A stretch of DNA of 32,484 nt from an uncultured Jannaschia sp. (lineage in GTDB: Bacteria; Pseudomonadota; Alphaproteobacteria; Rhodobacterales; Rhodobacteraceae), in the NCBI RefSeq assembly GCF_947494055.1, contig NZ_CANLTR010000039.1, forward strand, positions 1 through 32,484, read 5' to 3'. The translations under genes were made by a program, and so were the position numbers. Positions 8,781 to 18,627 of the stretch are shown here, piece by piece. The notes beneath the pieces are model-generated. The model was not told where the DNA came from and did no database searches. It was given only the letters and a program-made list of their open reading frames with translations. Every line of letters starts with the position of its first letter. The first letter of the stretch is position 1.

Positions 8781-9227
8781 ATGCAAAAGGTCATGCCTCT
8801 CCTCTTTACGATCGGCCTCGCCGCCTGCGCCGGCACGTCAGAGCCGGTCTGGCTCAAGCCCGGCACGTCCGCCCTGACCGCCGAGCGGGAATATCTGGAC
8901 TGCGCCGCCGCGGCGCAGCGCGATTTTCCCGCAGCGAGCCGGATAAGGTCCGCGTCGCGCATCACGATCGGTACGTCAATCTGTCGGGGCCCGTTCTGCT
9001 ACGGTGGCTATACGGGGCCGGACGTCTACGACGACGATCCGAACGAAGGTCTTCGCGACCGCGCGGTCGATGCCTGCATGGCCACGAAGGGTTACCGCCC
9101 GGCGGACCTTCCGTCCTGTCCGACCGGCGAGGTGACCGTCCTGCAGAGCCAGCCCTACGATCTGCGCGGGCTCTGCGAGGCGAACGGTCGGATCGCGACG
9201 CCCCGCACGGCCGCGCAGCCGGGCTAG
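8781..9227 (+). CDS. Putative outer-membrane lipoprotein
   Basis: From the ATG at 8781 this is a 148-aa protein with a short signal peptide (MQKVMPLLFTIGLAAC) ending in a lipobox LAAC, so a lipid-anchored envelope protein is expected. The mature part has six or so Cys residues (motifs CAAAAQRDFP, ICRGPFCYGGY, DACMATKGYRP), the last resembling the C-terminal pattern of many small proteobacterial lipoproteins (ACM-x-x-KGY). Function is unknown. A GTG at 8733 with a better Shine-Dalgarno (GGGGACAGG) would add 16 residues before the signal, so the start is uncertain. Its TAG stop is nested in a CTAG shared with the opposing ntrX stop. Confidence 0.75.
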   Translation: MQKVMPLLFTIGLAACAGTSEPVWLKPGTSALTAEREYLDCAAAAQRDFPAASRIRSASRITIGTSICRGPFCYGGYTGPDVYDDDPNEGLRDRAVDACMATKGYRPADLPSCPTGEVTVLQSQPYDLRGLCEANGRIATPRTAAQPG

Positions 9228-10618
9228 TCGTCCACCCGTGCCACCCGCGCACCGCCCCGGGTCGTCGTCACCACGCTGAGCGACTTGAGCTTGCGGTGCA
9301 GCGCGGACCGCTCCATCCCGACGAAGTTCGCGGTGCGCGAGATGTTGCCGCCGAAACGGTTGATTTGCGTCATCAGATATTGCCGCTCGAACAGCTCGCG
9401 CGCGTCCCGCAGCGGCAGCGAAGCGAGCGAGCCCGTCAGCGTCATCTCGCCCCCGTCGCCGCCCCCGTCTGTCGGGTTCGGCAATTCGGACGGCTCGATC
9501 GGGCCGGAGCCGTCGCCGAGGATCAGCACGCGCTCGATCACGTTGCGGAGCTGCCGCACGTTGCCGGGCCAGCGCATCGTCTGCAGAAGTGCGCTTGTCT
9601 CGTCGGAGAGCGCGCGCAGGGGCAGGCCCTGCACCTTGTTGAGGGCGGCGATGAAGTGATCGGCGAGCACCGGGATGTCGTCGCGCCGCTCTTCCAGCGA
9701 GGGCACGGCGATCGGCACGACGTTGAGCCGGTGGTAGAGTTCCTCGCGGAACCGTCCGGCGCGGATCTCCTGCGTCAGGTCGCGGTTGGTCGAGGAGATC
9801 ACGCGCAGATCGACGCGGACCTTCTCGGTGCCGCCGACGCGAGTGAAGGCCTGGTCGACGAGCACCCGGAGGATCTTAGACTGCGTGCCGAGCGGCATGT
9901 CGGCGATCTCGTCGAAATAGATCACCCCCTCATGGGCCTGCTCGAGCAATCCCTGCTCGACGCCCTTCTCCGAAGTCTCGCGACCGAAGAGCACGATCTC
10001 CGTCCGGTCGGGCTCGATCGAGGCCGAGGAAATCGTGACGAAGGGCGCGTGCGCCCGGTTCGACTTGGCGTGGATGTAGCGCGCCGCGACCTCCTTGCCC
10101 GCGCCGGCCGGGCCGGTCAGCATGACGCGGCTGTTGGAGTTGGTTACCTTCTTGAGCTGCCCAATCAGCATCTTGTAGGCGGCCGACTGTCCGATCATTT
10201 CGGCCGAGGCGGCGTCCTTGCGGCGAAGCTCGCTGTTCTCCTGCCGCAGCCGCGCCGTCTCCATCGCGCGGGTGATGACCACCGTCAGCTGGTCGATGTT
10301 GAACGGCTTCTCGATGTAGTCGTAGGCGCCCTGCTTGATGGCGGCGACCGCGATCTCGATGTTGCCGTGGCCCGAAATGATGATGATCGGAATGTCGGGA
10401 TGCGAGCGACGAACCGACTTCAGGATGTCGATCCCGTCCATGTCGCTGTCCTTGAGCCAGATGTCGAGGATCATCGCGGCGGGCGGCGCCTCCGCGATGG
10501 CCGCCATGCAGGCCTCGGCGGTTCCGGCGGTGCGGCAGGAATAGCCCTCGTCCTCCAGAATGTCCGAGATGAGGCTGCGGATGTCGGCCTCGTCGTCGGT
10601 GATCAGAATGTCGCCCAT
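9224..10618 (-). CDS. ntrX: Nitrogen response regulator NtrX
   Basis: NtrX is the response regulator partner of NtrY. In alphaproteobacteria the pair responds to nitrogen and redox state. The 464-aa product has a receiver domain (acidic pair DD8-9, phospho-acceptor D52, KPF near 104), an AAA+ domain (Walker A GPAGAGKE near 169-176, Walker B VIYFDEIADM, RELY-type arginine region) and a C-terminal Fis-type helix-turn-helix (NISRTANFVGMERSALHRKL). The GAFTGA loop that contacts sigma54 is absent, replaced by ETSEKGVEQG, as is usual for NtrX. The ATG at 10618 is preferred over one five codons upstream, because the receiver begins there and it is 1 nt after the ntrY stop. Confidence 0.95.
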   Translation of the reverse strand: MGDILITDDEADIRSLISDILEDEGYSCRTAGTAEACMAAIAEAPPAAMILDIWLKDSDMDGIDILKSVRRSHPDIPIIIISGHGNIEIAVAAIKQGAYDYIEKPFNIDQLTVVITRAMETARLRQENSELRRKDAASAEMIGQSAAYKMLIGQLKKVTNSNSRVMLTGPAGAGKEVAARYIHAKSNRAHAPFVTISSASIEPDRTEIVLFGRETSEKGVEQGLLEQAHEGVIYFDEIADMPLGTQSKILRVLVDQAFTRVGGTEKVRVDLRVISSTNRDLTQEIRAGRFREELYHRLNVVPIAVPSLEERRDDIPVLADHFIAALNKVQGLPLRALSDETSALLQTMRWPGNVRQLRNVIERVLILGDGSGPIEPSELPNPTDGGGDGGEMTLTGSLASLPLRDARELFERQYLMTQINRFGGNISRTANFVGMERSALHRKLKSLSVVTTTRGGARVARVDD

Positions 10619-10619
10619 G

Positions 10620-12845
10620 TCACTGCTCCTCAATGCGGGGAAGCCTTATGACGGCTTCCGCTCCTTTATGCCCCGTCTCGTCCGGCGCGGCGTCACGCAA
10701 CTCAAGCGTGCCACCGTGCTCCTCGACGATCTTCTTGACGATCGGCAGCCCCAGCCCCGTGCCCTTGTCGCGGGTCGTCACGTAGGGCTCGAACAGGCGC
10801 GCCCGATCCGCGGGCAGGCCGATGCCGGTATCCGCGATGCGGATCTCGATATGCGTCGGACCGGGCGCCATCGTCACGGTGACGCGGCACGGCACGTCCG
10901 TTCCGGCATTCTCCTGCCGGGATTCAATGGCTTCGCCCGCGTTCTTGATGAGGTTCGTGAAGGCCTGACCCATCATCGTCAGGTCGAACTCGGCCGCCAC
11001 CGGTCGATCCGGGATCTCCGCGACGATCTCCACCGGGTCGAGCGCAGCCCGTTGCAGCGTCACCGTCTCGCGCAGCAGTGCCGCGAGGTCGCCCCGGCGC
11101 CGTTCGGGCTCCGGCATGCGCGCGAATTTGGAGAACTCGTCGACGATGCGGCGCAGGTCGTTGGTCTGCCGCACGATCACGTCGGTCAGCTCGGCGAGCT
11201 TGGCCGCGCTCTCGGGGGCGAGCTCGCGGCCGAAACGGCGGTTCACGCGCTGCGCCGAAAGCTGGATCGGGGTCAGAGGGTTCTTGATCTCGTGCGCGAT
11301 GCGCCGCGCGACGTCGCCCCAGGCCGCCATCCGCTGCGCCGAGACGAGGTCGGTCACGTCGTCGAAGGCCACGACATAGCCCTCGGGTGTGCCGTCCTCG
11401 CCGGTACGGGTGGCGATGCGGACGAGCAGGCTTTCGAGCTTGCCGGCCCGGGCCACCCGGACCTCCTCCTGCATGGTCTCGGCATTGGCCGCGCGCAGCC
11501 GATCGAAAAGGTCGCGATATTCCGGCACCACATGGGCGAGCACCTCGCCGTAGCGATCCCCGTCGAGGCGCAAGAGCCTCTGCGCCGAACGGTTCATGAA
11601 GTCGATCCGCCCCTCCGCGTCCAGCCCGATCACGCCCGCGGTCACGGAGCCAAGCACCGAGTCGAAAAGCCGGCGGCGCCGTTCCGTCTGCGTGTTCGTC
11701 TCGACGAGCGCGTCTCGCTGTCCCTTCAGCTGCCGTGTCATCTGGTTGAAGATGCGGCCCAGCATGGCGATCTCGTCGTCGCCGGCATCCTCGCGCACGC
11801 GCACGTCGAGATCGCCCTGACCCACGCGCTGCGCCGCCCCGGCCAGTCGGCCGACGGGTCGCGACAGGCGCTCGGCGAACCAGAGACCCGCCCAGGTGGC
11901 CGCGAGTATGAGGATCAGCGCGAAGCCGAGATACAGAAGCCCGAACTCGAACAGCAGCCGCCCACGGTCGCGCTCGAGCTGCTGGTAGAGCTGCGCGGTC
12001 GCCTCCGTCTCATCCAGAAGCTCCAGAATCTCACCGTCGACCGTCCGGGTAACATAGAGAAACCGGTCGGCGTAGTTCCGCAGCTTTAGAAGAACGCGGA
12101 ACTCGTTGATCTCCTTGTCCTCGATCAGGATGATCGCGCCATCGCGCACGCGCGCGAGCTGCTCGGGCGTCAACGGCTCGAAATCGAACAGGTAGGAACT
12201 CTCGCCCCGCGCCCGGATCTCGCCTGCTCCGTCGATGACGAAGGCTTCTTCCAGCCCGCGTTGAACAAGTTCCTGCCCTTGGGCAAGAAGTTCCCGCAGA
12301 TCACCATCCGCCATGAAGAAGGAGGCGCGCTTGGCCACGTCGAGATAGCTGGCCAGCGCGCGGGCGTCCTCGGTCAATCCGTCACGATGCTCCTGCGCAT
12401 AGGCTTGCGCAGCCTCGACCGAATTGCCGAGTGCGTTGCGGACCCGGTCGGAAAACCAGCCCTCTAGTCCGATATTGATCGTCACCGTCGCGAAGACGGC
12501 CGTCAGGACAGTGGGTATCAGCGCGATGCCGGTGAAGACGCCGGTGAGCCGCAGGTGCAGCTGGGACCCGGCGGAGCGCGCGCGACGCGCCGAGATCATG
12601 CTCGTCAGCCGCCGCACGACCAGCGCTGCAATGGCGAGGATGTAGACCAGGTCGCACAGGAGAACCACGCGCAACCAGCCGTATTCGCCGCCGGGCCCGC
12701 GCAGGTCGAGGGCGAGGAACGTCACGATGACGAGAAGCGGCCCGAGCACGACGAGCGTGGCCGTCAGGACGGATTGCACGTCCCGGCGTCCGCTCCACAG
12801 GAACGTTCGCGACAACAGGTCGGCCGTCGGGGCGGGAGACCGCAA
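10620..12845 (-). CDS. ntrY: Nitrogen sensor histidine kinase NtrY
   Basis: NtrY is a membrane sensor kinase that phosphorylates NtrX. The 741-aa product has N-terminal membrane segments (about 28-46, 58-78 and 100-125), a periplasmic/extracytoplasmic sensor region, another membrane segment (about 300-323), a HAMP linker (about 325-378), a PAS domain (about 390-500), and a HisKA domain with the phosphorylated H518 in [10 protein letters not shown]. The ATPase domain follows, with N-box NLIKNAGEA, G1 DTGIGL and G2 GTGLGLP. The start is a TTG at 12845. An in-frame stop lies four codons upstream, and GAGG sits 5 nt before the TTG. It is 75 bp after ntrC and 1 nt before ntrX. Confidence 0.95.
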   Translation of the reverse strand: MRSPAPTADLLSRTFLWSGRRDVQSVLTATLVVLGPLLVIVTFLALDLRGPGGEYGWLRVVLLCDLVYILAIAALVVRRLTSMISARRARSAGSQLHLRLTGVFTGIALIPTVLTAVFATVTINIGLEGWFSDRVRNALGNSVEAAQAYAQEHRDGLTEDARALASYLDVAKRASFFMADGDLRELLAQGQELVQRGLEEAFVIDGAGEIRARGESSYLFDFEPLTPEQLARVRDGAIILIEDKEINEFRVLLKLRNYADRFLYVTRTVDGEILELLDETEATAQLYQQLERDRGRLLFEFGLLYLGFALILILAATWAGLWFAERLSRPVGRLAGAAQRVGQGDLDVRVREDAGDDEIAMLGRIFNQMTRQLKGQRDALVETNTQTERRRRLFDSVLGSVTAGVIGLDAEGRIDFMNRSAQRLLRLDGDRYGEVLAHVVPEYRDLFDRLRAANAETMQEEVRVARAGKLESLLVRIATRTGEDGTPEGYVVAFDDVTDLVSAQRMAAWGDVARRIAHEIKNPLTPIQLSAQRVNRRFGRELAPESAAKLAELTDVIVRQTNDLRRIVDEFSKFARMPEPERRRGDLAALLRETVTLQRAALDPVEIVAEIPDRPVAAEFDLTMMGQAFTNLIKNAGEAIESRQENAGTDVPCRVTVTMAPGPTHIEIRIADTGIGLPADRARLFEPYVTTRDKGTGLGLPIVKKIVEEHGGTLELRDAAPDETGHKGAEAVIRLPRIEEQ

Positions 12846-12920
12846 AACTGCCTCGTATCAATGTCCTACCGTGCGTCGTTCCCGCCGGGTTGTTCCCGAT
12901 CCGCAACGCGTGTGACGGTT

Positions 12921-14282
12921 TTACATCAATTTGCGTCGTCGTGTCACCAGAATATCGAGATCGGTGATCTTCTTTCGCAACGTGTTGCGGTTGATGCCGA
13001 GGAGATCGGCGCAGCGCGCCTGGTTGCCGCCGGTCGCATCGAGCGCGATCTCGATCAGCGGCGCCTCCACCTCGCGCAGGATACGCCCGTGCAGCCCGGG
13101 GGGTGGAAGCTGGCCGCCCTGCAAGTCGAAATAGCGCTGCAGATGAGCCCGGACAGACTCCGACAGATCGTCCGAGGCGAGCGTCGCCTTCGGTCCGGCC
13201 GTGGCGGGGCCGAGCACGGCCTCCACTTCGGGTTGCGTGATCTCCTCCGCGGGCGCGGTCGCGACGAGGCGACGGGTCACGTTCTCCAGCTGCCGCACGT
13301 TGCCGGGCCAGGGATGGGCGCGCAGGAGGTCCGTCGCCTCCGTCGAGAACCGATGCACGGCGCTGCCGTCGCGCTCGGCCCGGTGCAGGAAATGGGCGGA
13401 GAGAAGCGGGATGTCGTCGACGCGCGCGCGGAGCGGCGGTACGTCGATCTGCGCCCCGGCGAGGCGGTAATACAGGTCGGAGCGCAGCCCGCCCACCTCG
13501 GCATCGAGCCGCGGGCGAAGGTCGCGCTGCGTCGTCGCCATCAGCCGCGGACCCGACCCGTCCAACCCGTCGATCAGACGTGCTGCCCGCGCCTGTGCGT
13601 CGGCGTCCAGATCGCCGACCTCGTCGAAGAGGATCGTGCCACCCCGCGCCCGGGACAGAAGCTCGGACGGGCCGTCCACGCCCCCGAGGTCGGCGCCGGT
13701 CGCAACCACGAAGGGCAGCGTACGACGATCGCCGAGATCGTGGATCGCGCGTGCGATGAGGGATTTGCCGGTGCCGCTTTCGCCCTGGATCAGGACCGGC
13801 AGATCGGTGTTCATCACGCGAGCCACCAGCCGGTAGAGGGCCTGCATAAGCGGGGTCCTTCCGATCAGGGGCAGGTCGTCGGTCGGTTCAACCTCGCTTC
13901 GCGGCGAAGCGGTCTTCTTGCGCTCGTTCAACGCCCGCGAGGCGCGCTTCATCAGATCCGGCAGGTCGAACGGCTTGGGCAGATAATCGAATGCTTCGGC
14001 CTCGGCAGCGTGGACGGCGGTCATGATCGTGTTCTGCGCCGAGATCACGATGACCGGCAGATTCGGCCGTAATTCCGCGAGGCGGGGCAGCATGTCGAGC
14101 CCGTTGCCGTCGGGCATGACGACATCCGTGATGGCAAGGTCGCCCTTGCCCTCCTCCGCCCATCGCAGGAGCGTGTTGAGGGAGGCGGTCGCGTGAACCT
14201 TGCAGCCGGCACGGGTCAGCGCCTGCGTGAGGACCGTTCGAATTGTGCGGTCGTCATCGGCGACCAGGATCGTACCATCCAT
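12921..14282 (-). CDS. ntrC: Nitrogen regulator NtrC, GAFTGA-less type
   Basis: NtrC is the response regulator of the NtrB-NtrC pair that switches on nitrogen-assimilation genes when nitrogen is short. The 453-aa product has a receiver (D53 acceptor, K103), an AAA+ domain (Walker A GESGTGKS at 167-174, Walker [13 protein letters not shown]) and a Fis-type helix-turn-helix at the C-terminus ([22 protein letters not shown] region). The segment between the Walker motifs is shortened and lacks GAFTGA. This is the Rhodobacter capsulatus type, established to work with the housekeeping sigma factor rather than sigma54. It begins 2 nt after the ntrB stop. Confidence 0.96.
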   Translation of the reverse strand: MDGTILVADDDRTIRTVLTQALTRAGCKVHATASLNTLLRWAEEGKGDLAITDVVMPDGNGLDMLPRLAELRPNLPVIVISAQNTIMTAVHAAEAEAFDYLPKPFDLPDLMKRASRALNERKKTASPRSEVEPTDDLPLIGRTPLMQALYRLVARVMNTDLPVLIQGESGTGKSLIARAIHDLGDRRTLPFVVATGADLGGVDGPSELLSRARGGTILFDEVGDLDADAQARAARLIDGLDGSGPRLMATTQRDLRPRLDAEVGGLRSDLYYRLAGAQIDVPPLRARVDDIPLLSAHFLHRAERDGSAVHRFSTEATDLLRAHPWPGNVRQLENVTRRLVATAPAEEITQPEVEAVLGPATAGPKATLASDDLSESVRAHLQRYFDLQGGQLPPPGLHGRILREVEAPLIEIALDATGGNQARCADLLGINRNTLRKKITDLDILVTRRRKLM

Positions 14283-14284
14283 CG

Positions 14285-15361
14285 TTATCCCTCAAGAGAT
14301 TGCGTGTTGTTCTTCAGGTCGTCGAGCGCGCGCGGCAGGGAGATGCGGAACACGGTCCGGCCCGGATGCGACTCCACCGACAGCCAGCCGTCGTGCTCGT
14401 GGACGATCTTGGAAACGAGGGCGAGACCGAGACCGGTGCCGTTCTCGCGTCCCGATACGAAAGGCTCGAACAGATTGCCCGCGATCTCCGGCGGAATGCC
14501 CGGACCGTCATCCGTGACCTCGATCTGCAGCGGGACGGCGCCGCCTGTGCCGTCCCTGCGCCGCACGCGCAACGTCATGTCGTAGAACGTCCGCAGGGTG
14601 ATCCTTCCCGACCCGTCCGCAGCTTGCGCGGCGTTCTTCAGAAGGTTGAGAACCACCTGCAGGAGCTGGTCCGGATCCGCCCAAGTCGGAGGGAGCGAGG
14701 GATCGTACTCTTCCACGAGCGTCATGTGCGAGGCGAAGCCGACCAGAGCGGAGCGGCGCGCGCGGTCGAGCACGTCGTGCAGGTTCACGGCCCGGCGTTC
14801 GGGCGCGCGCAGGTCGCCGAACTGCTCGACCTGCTCGAGCAGCTTCACGATCCGCCGGCTTTCCGTCACGATGAGTTCAGTCAGTTCAAGGTCCTCGCCG
14901 CTCAGATTCATGCTGATGAGCTGTGCGGCACCGGTGATGCCCGCGAGCGGATTCTTGATCTCGTGGGCCAGCATCTCGGCCATGCCGATGGCGGAACGGG
15001 CCGCGCTGCGCGACTGGCCGGCGCGGTCGACCCGGCTGGCGAGATCCTGCGGCGAGATCAGCGTCAGGATACCGCCGCCGAGGGGGGCGAGATGCAATTC
15101 GCATCGGATGTCCGGCGAGCGGCCGATGCGGAGAGCGGTATCGTGCAGCGTGACGGGCGAATCCCGCTCGCGGACCCGCGCCATCACGTTGGCCAATCCG
15201 CCCTCGACCGTCAGCAACGCAGGCAGCATCGCCCCCGTCAGCGCGCGGGCGGAACGGTTGAGGAAGTCCTCGGCCGGGCCGTTCGCCGCGACGACGCGAT
15301 CGTCCGGGCCGGTGACGAGGGCCGGCATCGGCAGGGCCTGCCAGATGTCGGGATCGGTCAT
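14285..15361 (-). CDS. ntrB: Nitrogen sensor histidine kinase NtrB
   Basis: NtrB is the soluble kinase/phosphatase for NtrC, controlled by PII proteins. The 358-aa product has an N-terminal PAS domain (about 10-105), HisKA with H133 in LAHEIKNPL, and a C-terminal ATPase domain with N-box [11 protein letters not shown]1 DDGPGI, F-box LFEPF and G2 GTGLGLAL. There is no membrane segment, as expected. The ATG at 15361 overlaps the dusB stop by four bases (ATGA), so dusB and ntrB are translationally coupled. A longer open frame upstream is a shadow of dusB. It is 2 nt from ntrC. Confidence 0.96.
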   Translation of the reverse strand: MTDPDIWQALPMPALVTGPDDRVVAANGPAEDFLNRSARALTGAMLPALLTVEGGLANVMARVRERDSPVTLHDTALRIGRSPDIRCELHLAPLGGGILTLISPQDLASRVDRAGQSRSAARSAIGMAEMLAHEIKNPLAGITGAAQLISMNLSGEDLELTELIVTESRRIVKLLEQVEQFGDLRAPERRAVNLHDVLDRARRSALVGFASHMTLVEEYDPSLPPTWADPDQLLQVVLNLLKNAAQAADGSGRITLRTFYDMTLRVRRRDGTGGAVPLQIEVTDDGPGIPPEIAGNLFEPFVSGRENGTGLGLALVSKIVHEHDGWLSVESHPGRTVFRISLPRALDDLKNNTQSLEG

Positions 15362-16362
15362 GCGGCGCGGTTTTCCCGGTAGGCGAACGCGTCCGGCAGC
15401 AGCGCGGCCACGTCCCGGGCCGGTGCCGTGAGGACGCGCCTGCGGAGCGCGGGCGGCGTGCCGGCATCGTTCATGTACCAGCCCAGATGCTTGCGCGCGA
15501 CGCGCCCGCCGAGTTCGGGACCGTAGAAATCCACGATGGCCGCGTGGTGCCGGGCGACGAGCGAGACGAGGTGATCGCCCGTCGGGATACGCGGCAGTGG
15601 GGCGTAGCCGAGCGCATGCGCGATCTCGGCAAGTCGCCACGGTCGGCCCTGCGCACCCCGCCCGACCATCACGCCCGCCGCGCCGGAGGCCGCAAGGGCG
15701 GCGCGCGCGGCGTGGGCGTCTGTGACGTCGCCGTTCGCGAGGACCGGGATGGAGACCGCGCGGACGATGGGCGCGATCGCCGTCCAGTCGGCGCGGCCGC
15801 GATAGAACTGGCAGCGGGTCCGCCCGTGGATCGTCAGCATCCGCACGCCCGCGGCCTCGGCCCGGACGGCCAGCGCGGCGGTATCGCGGCTGTCGTCGTC
15901 CCAGCCCAGACGGGTCTTCAGCGTCACCGGAACGTCGACGGCGCGGACGACCGACTCGATCAGTCGCAGCGCGTGATCGTGATCCCGCAAGAGCGCCGAG
16001 CCGGAGAGCCCGCCCGTCACCTTCTTCGCCGGGCAACCCATGTTGATGTCGATGATCCGCGCGCCCTGCCCGGCCAGCAACTTCGCGGCCTCGGCCATCC
16101 AGACCGCGTCCCGCCCGGCGATCTGTACCGCCGTGTCTGCCACGTCGGCGCCCAGCTCCGCGCGGTCGCGGACCGACGGCTTGGCCTCGACCATCTCGCG
16201 GCTGGCCACCATTTCCGAGACGACGAGCCCCGCGCCGAACGAGGCCACGAGCGTCCGGGTCGGAAGGTCCGTGATCCCCGCCATGGGCGCAAGCGCGACC
16301 GGGCTGCGGAGGCCAAGAGCCTGCAACCGGGGATCGAGAGGTTGTGCGGGTTTTTCCGGCAT
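15358..16362 (-). CDS. dusB: tRNA-dihydrouridine synthase DusB (NifR3)
   Basis: DusB is an FMN-dependent enzyme that reduces uridine to dihydrouridine in the D-loop of tRNA. The 334-aa product has the N-terminal flavin barrel motif [11 protein letters not shown] (about 24-34), the active-site Cys110 in [33 protein letters not shown] and VLANGDV, and the phosphate-binding [13 protein letters not shown]. In Rhodobacter this gene is called nifR3 and heads the ntrBC operon, just as here. The ATG at 16362 has only a weak purine run upstream (AAAAG). It is divergent from ispDF with 191 bp between. Confidence 0.96.
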   Translation of the reverse strand: MPEKPAQPLDPRLQALGLRSPVALAPMAGITDLPTRTLVASFGAGLVVSEMVASREMVEAKPSVRDRAELGADVADTAVQIAGRDAVWMAEAAKLLAGQGARIIDINMGCPAKKVTGGLSGSALLRDHDHALRLIESVVRAVDVPVTLKTRLGWDDDSRDTAALAVRAEAAGVRMLTIHGRTRCQFYRGRADWTAIAPIVRAVSIPVLANGDVTDAHAARAALAASGAAGVMVGRGAQGRPWRLAEIAHALGYAPLPRIPTGDHLVSLVARHHAAIVDFYGPELGGRVARKHLGWYMNDAGTPPALRRRVLTAPARDVAALLPDAFAYRENRAA

Positions 16363-16553
16363 TTGCTGCTTTTCAGGGCGGTTCCAGAACCTGCTACGGG
16401 TCTACCGACGGGATTGGCAGGGTATTGCACAAGGTTAACGACCGGGAGTCTCGTATATGCCCAAAAGATAGGCAGACCGCCAGTCCCTTGCCCGTCCGGT
16501 TGTCACGTCCGAGGCGGGGGGCTAGGACGAGGCGTTCGAGGAACGGAGCTTGG

Positions 16554-17681
16554 ATGCCCGTCAATACCTACACCGCCCTCATTGTCGCGGCCGGCCGTGG
16601 CGTGCGTGCGGGCGGGGGCATGCCGAAGCAATACCGCATGCTGGCCGGCCGTCCGGTGCTCGCGCGCAGCGTCGCGGCTTTCGCGGGACTCATGGACACC
16701 ATCGTCGTCATCCATCCGGAGGATAGGGCGCGCGCGTTGGCGGCGGTGCCACGCGTGCGGCTGATCGAAGGTGGGGCCACGCGGGCTGCGTCCGTGGCGG
16801 CGGGCCTAGCGGCGGTCGAGACGTCGCACGTCCTGATCCACGACGCCGCCCGACCCGGCGTTCCGGGCGACATGATCCGTAGGGTCATGGAGGCGCTGGC
16901 GACCTGCGACGGTGCGGCCCCGGCTCTGGCCGTCACCGACGCGCTCTGGGTCGGGACGTCGACGGTCGAGGACCTGCGCGACCGTACCGGGCTCTGGCGC
17001 GCGCAGACGCCGCAGGGGTTCCGGACGGACGCGATCCGCGCGGCGCATGCGGCGCATCCGGGAGATGCAGCGGACGACGTCGCGGTCGCGCGCGCGGCGG
17101 GGCTTGCCGTTCGCATCGTGCCGGGCGACGAAGCGTCGATGAAGATCACCACGCCCGCGGATTTCGCGCGGGCCGAACACCTGTTCGAGAAGGAGGCGGG
17201 GATGGACGTCCGTGTGGGCAACGGCTTCGACGTGCATCGGTTCGGACCGGGCGACCACGTCATGCTCTGCGGCGTCCGGGTTCCGCACGATCGCGGATTG
17301 CAGGGGCATTCCGACGCGGATGTGGGACTGCACACGATCACGGACGCGATTTACGGCGCGTTGGGCGAGGGCGATATTGGACAGCACTTTCCGCCCTCGG
17401 ACCCGCAATGGAAGGGCGCGGACAGTCGTGTGTTCCTTGCTCATGCGGTTTCATTGGCCGCGGATCGGGGATTCGAGGTGAGCAATGTCGATGCCACGCT
17501 GATCTGCGAGGCGCCGAAGGTCGGCCCCCATGCGGCGGCGATGCGCGCCCGGTTGGCGGAGATCATGGGGCTGGAGGTCGGACGCGTCTCGGTGAAGGCG
17601 ACGACGACGGAGCGGCTTGGCTTCGCCGGTCGGGGCGAGGGGATCGCCTGCATGGCGACGGTCACGCTGGTGGCGGCATGA
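16554..17681 (+). CDS. ispDF: Bifunctional isoprenoid enzyme IspDF
   Basis: A fusion of two MEP-pathway enzymes. IspD transfers CMP to methylerythritol phosphate, and IspF cyclises the later diphosphate intermediate. The 375-aa product has the IspD domain at about 5-210 ([17 protein letters not shown] nucleotide-binding loop, [17 protein letters not shown]) and the IspF domain from about 217 (GNGFDVHRF and [18 protein letters not shown] with the metal-binding Asp and His, STFPP-like [17 protein letters not shown]). Fusion is common in alphaproteobacteria; IspE is not included. The ATG at 16554 is preceded by CGGAG. The TGA stop overlaps the pgpA start (ATGA). Confidence 0.97.
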   Translation: MPVNTYTALIVAAGRGVRAGGGMPKQYRMLAGRPVLARSVAAFAGLMDTIVVIHPEDRARALAAVPRVRLIEGGATRAASVAAGLAAVETSHVLIHDAARPGVPGDMIRRVMEALATCDGAAPALAVTDALWVGTSTVEDLRDRTGLWRAQTPQGFRTDAIRAAHAAHPGDAADDVAVARAAGLAVRIVPGDEASMKITTPADFARAEHLFEKEAGMDVRVGNGFDVHRFGPGDHVMLCGVRVPHDRGLQGHSDADVGLHTITDAIYGALGEGDIGQHFPPSDPQWKGADSRVFLAHAVSLAADRGFEVSNVDATLICEAPKVGPHAAAMRARLAEIMGLEVGRVSVKATTTERLGFAGRGEGIACMATVTLVAA

Positions 17682-18163
17682 GCGGGATTGCCCGGGCCGT
17701 GGCCACGATCGGCTATGTCGGCTTCCTGCGCCCCTCGCCCGGAACCTGGGCCTCGCTCGTGGCGCTGCCGCTCGGCTGGCTCGCGATGCAGGGCGGGCCG
17801 ATCCTGTTCACGCTCCTGACCGTTCTGCTTCTGCCGCTGGGCGTCTGGGCGACCATCGACGTGACGCGCGGCCACCCGGAACACGACCCGTCGGAAGTGG
17901 TGATCGACGAAGTGCTGGGGCAATGGGTCGCGCTGATGCCGGTGGCGTGGGGCGCCTGGGCAGCCGGTGCGCCGCTGCTGGCGCTCTGGCCCGGCTGGAT
18001 CGCGGCCTTTTTTCTGTTTCGGTTCTTCGACATCCTCAAGGTGGGTCCGGTCGGATGGCTCGATCGACGGCCCGACGTCTGGGGCGTGATGCTGGACGAC
18101 GTCGTGGCGGGCGTCCTCGCGGCGCTGGGCGTGATCGGGCTGGCCGGACTGGCGCATCTATGA
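17678..18163 (+). CDS. pgpA: Phosphatidylglycerophosphatase A
   Basis: PgpA removes the phosphate from phosphatidylglycerol phosphate in the inner membrane, the last step to phosphatidylglycerol. The 161-aa product has three or four hydrophobic membrane segments and the family motifs [12 protein letters not shown] (about 13-24), [14 protein letters not shown] (about 68-81) with its acidic catalytic residues, and [11 protein letters not shown] near 115-125. The start ATG at 17678 overlaps the ispDF stop by four bases, and its own stop overlaps pncC the same way. The three genes are therefore translated as a coupled set, although their pathways are not directly linked. Confidence 0.94.
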   Translation: MSGIARAVATIGYVGFLRPSPGTWASLVALPLGWLAMQGGPILFTLLTVLLLPLGVWATIDVTRGHPEHDPSEVVIDEVLGQWVALMPVAWGAWAAGAPLLALWPGWIAAFFLFRFFDILKVGPVGWLDRRPDVWGVMLDDVVAGVLAALGVIGLAGLAHL

Positions 18164-18627
18164 ACGTCGCGGCGCTTCTGGACGCGTGCCGGGCCGGCGG
18201 TCTGACGATCGCCACGGCTGAAAGCTGCACCGGCGGCATGGTCGCTGCCGCGCTGACCGATCCGCCGGGCGCGTCGGACGTGTTCCTCTGGGGCGCGGTC
18301 ACCTATTCCAACGCGGCCAAACGCGCGCAGCTCGGCGTTTCGCAGGTCGCACTCGTCGAGCATGGCGCCGTTTCCGAGACTGTCGCGCGCGGGATGGCGG
18401 CCGGCGCGCGGGACCGGTCCGGCGCTTCCCTCGCCGTCGCCATCACCGGGATCGCCGGGCCCGGCGGATCGGCGTTCAAGCCGGAGGGACGCGTCTGTTT
18501 CGCCGTGGCGGATGCGCATGGCATCCGGGCCGAGACGGTCGAGTTCGGCGCGCTCGGCCGCGACGCGGTGCGCCGCGCGGCACGCGACCACGCGCTCGAG
18601 CTGCTTCAGGCCGCCGCGGGGCCGTAG
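18160..18627 (+). CDS. pncC: Nicotinamide-nucleotide amidase (CinA C-terminal)
   Basis: PncC hydrolyses nicotinamide mononucleotide to nicotinate mononucleotide in pyridine nucleotide recycling. The 155-aa product is the stand-alone CinA C-terminal domain, with motifs [19 protein letters not shown] (about 15-33, catalytic Ser), [10 protein letters not shown] (about 43-52) and [10 protein letters not shown] (about 95-104). The CinA N-terminal domain is absent, as in many bacteria. The ATG overlaps the pgpA stop (ATGA). The 3' end overlaps the opposing COQ10/RatA-like gene by 22 bp, so there is no room for a separate terminator. Confidence 0.95.
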   Translation: MNVAALLDACRAGGLTIATAESCTGGMVAAALTDPPGASDVFLWGAVTYSNAAKRAQLGVSQVALVEHGAVSETVARGMAAGARDRSGASLAVAITGIAGPGGSAFKPEGRVCFAVADAHGIRAETVEFGALGRDAVRRAARDHALELLQAAAGP

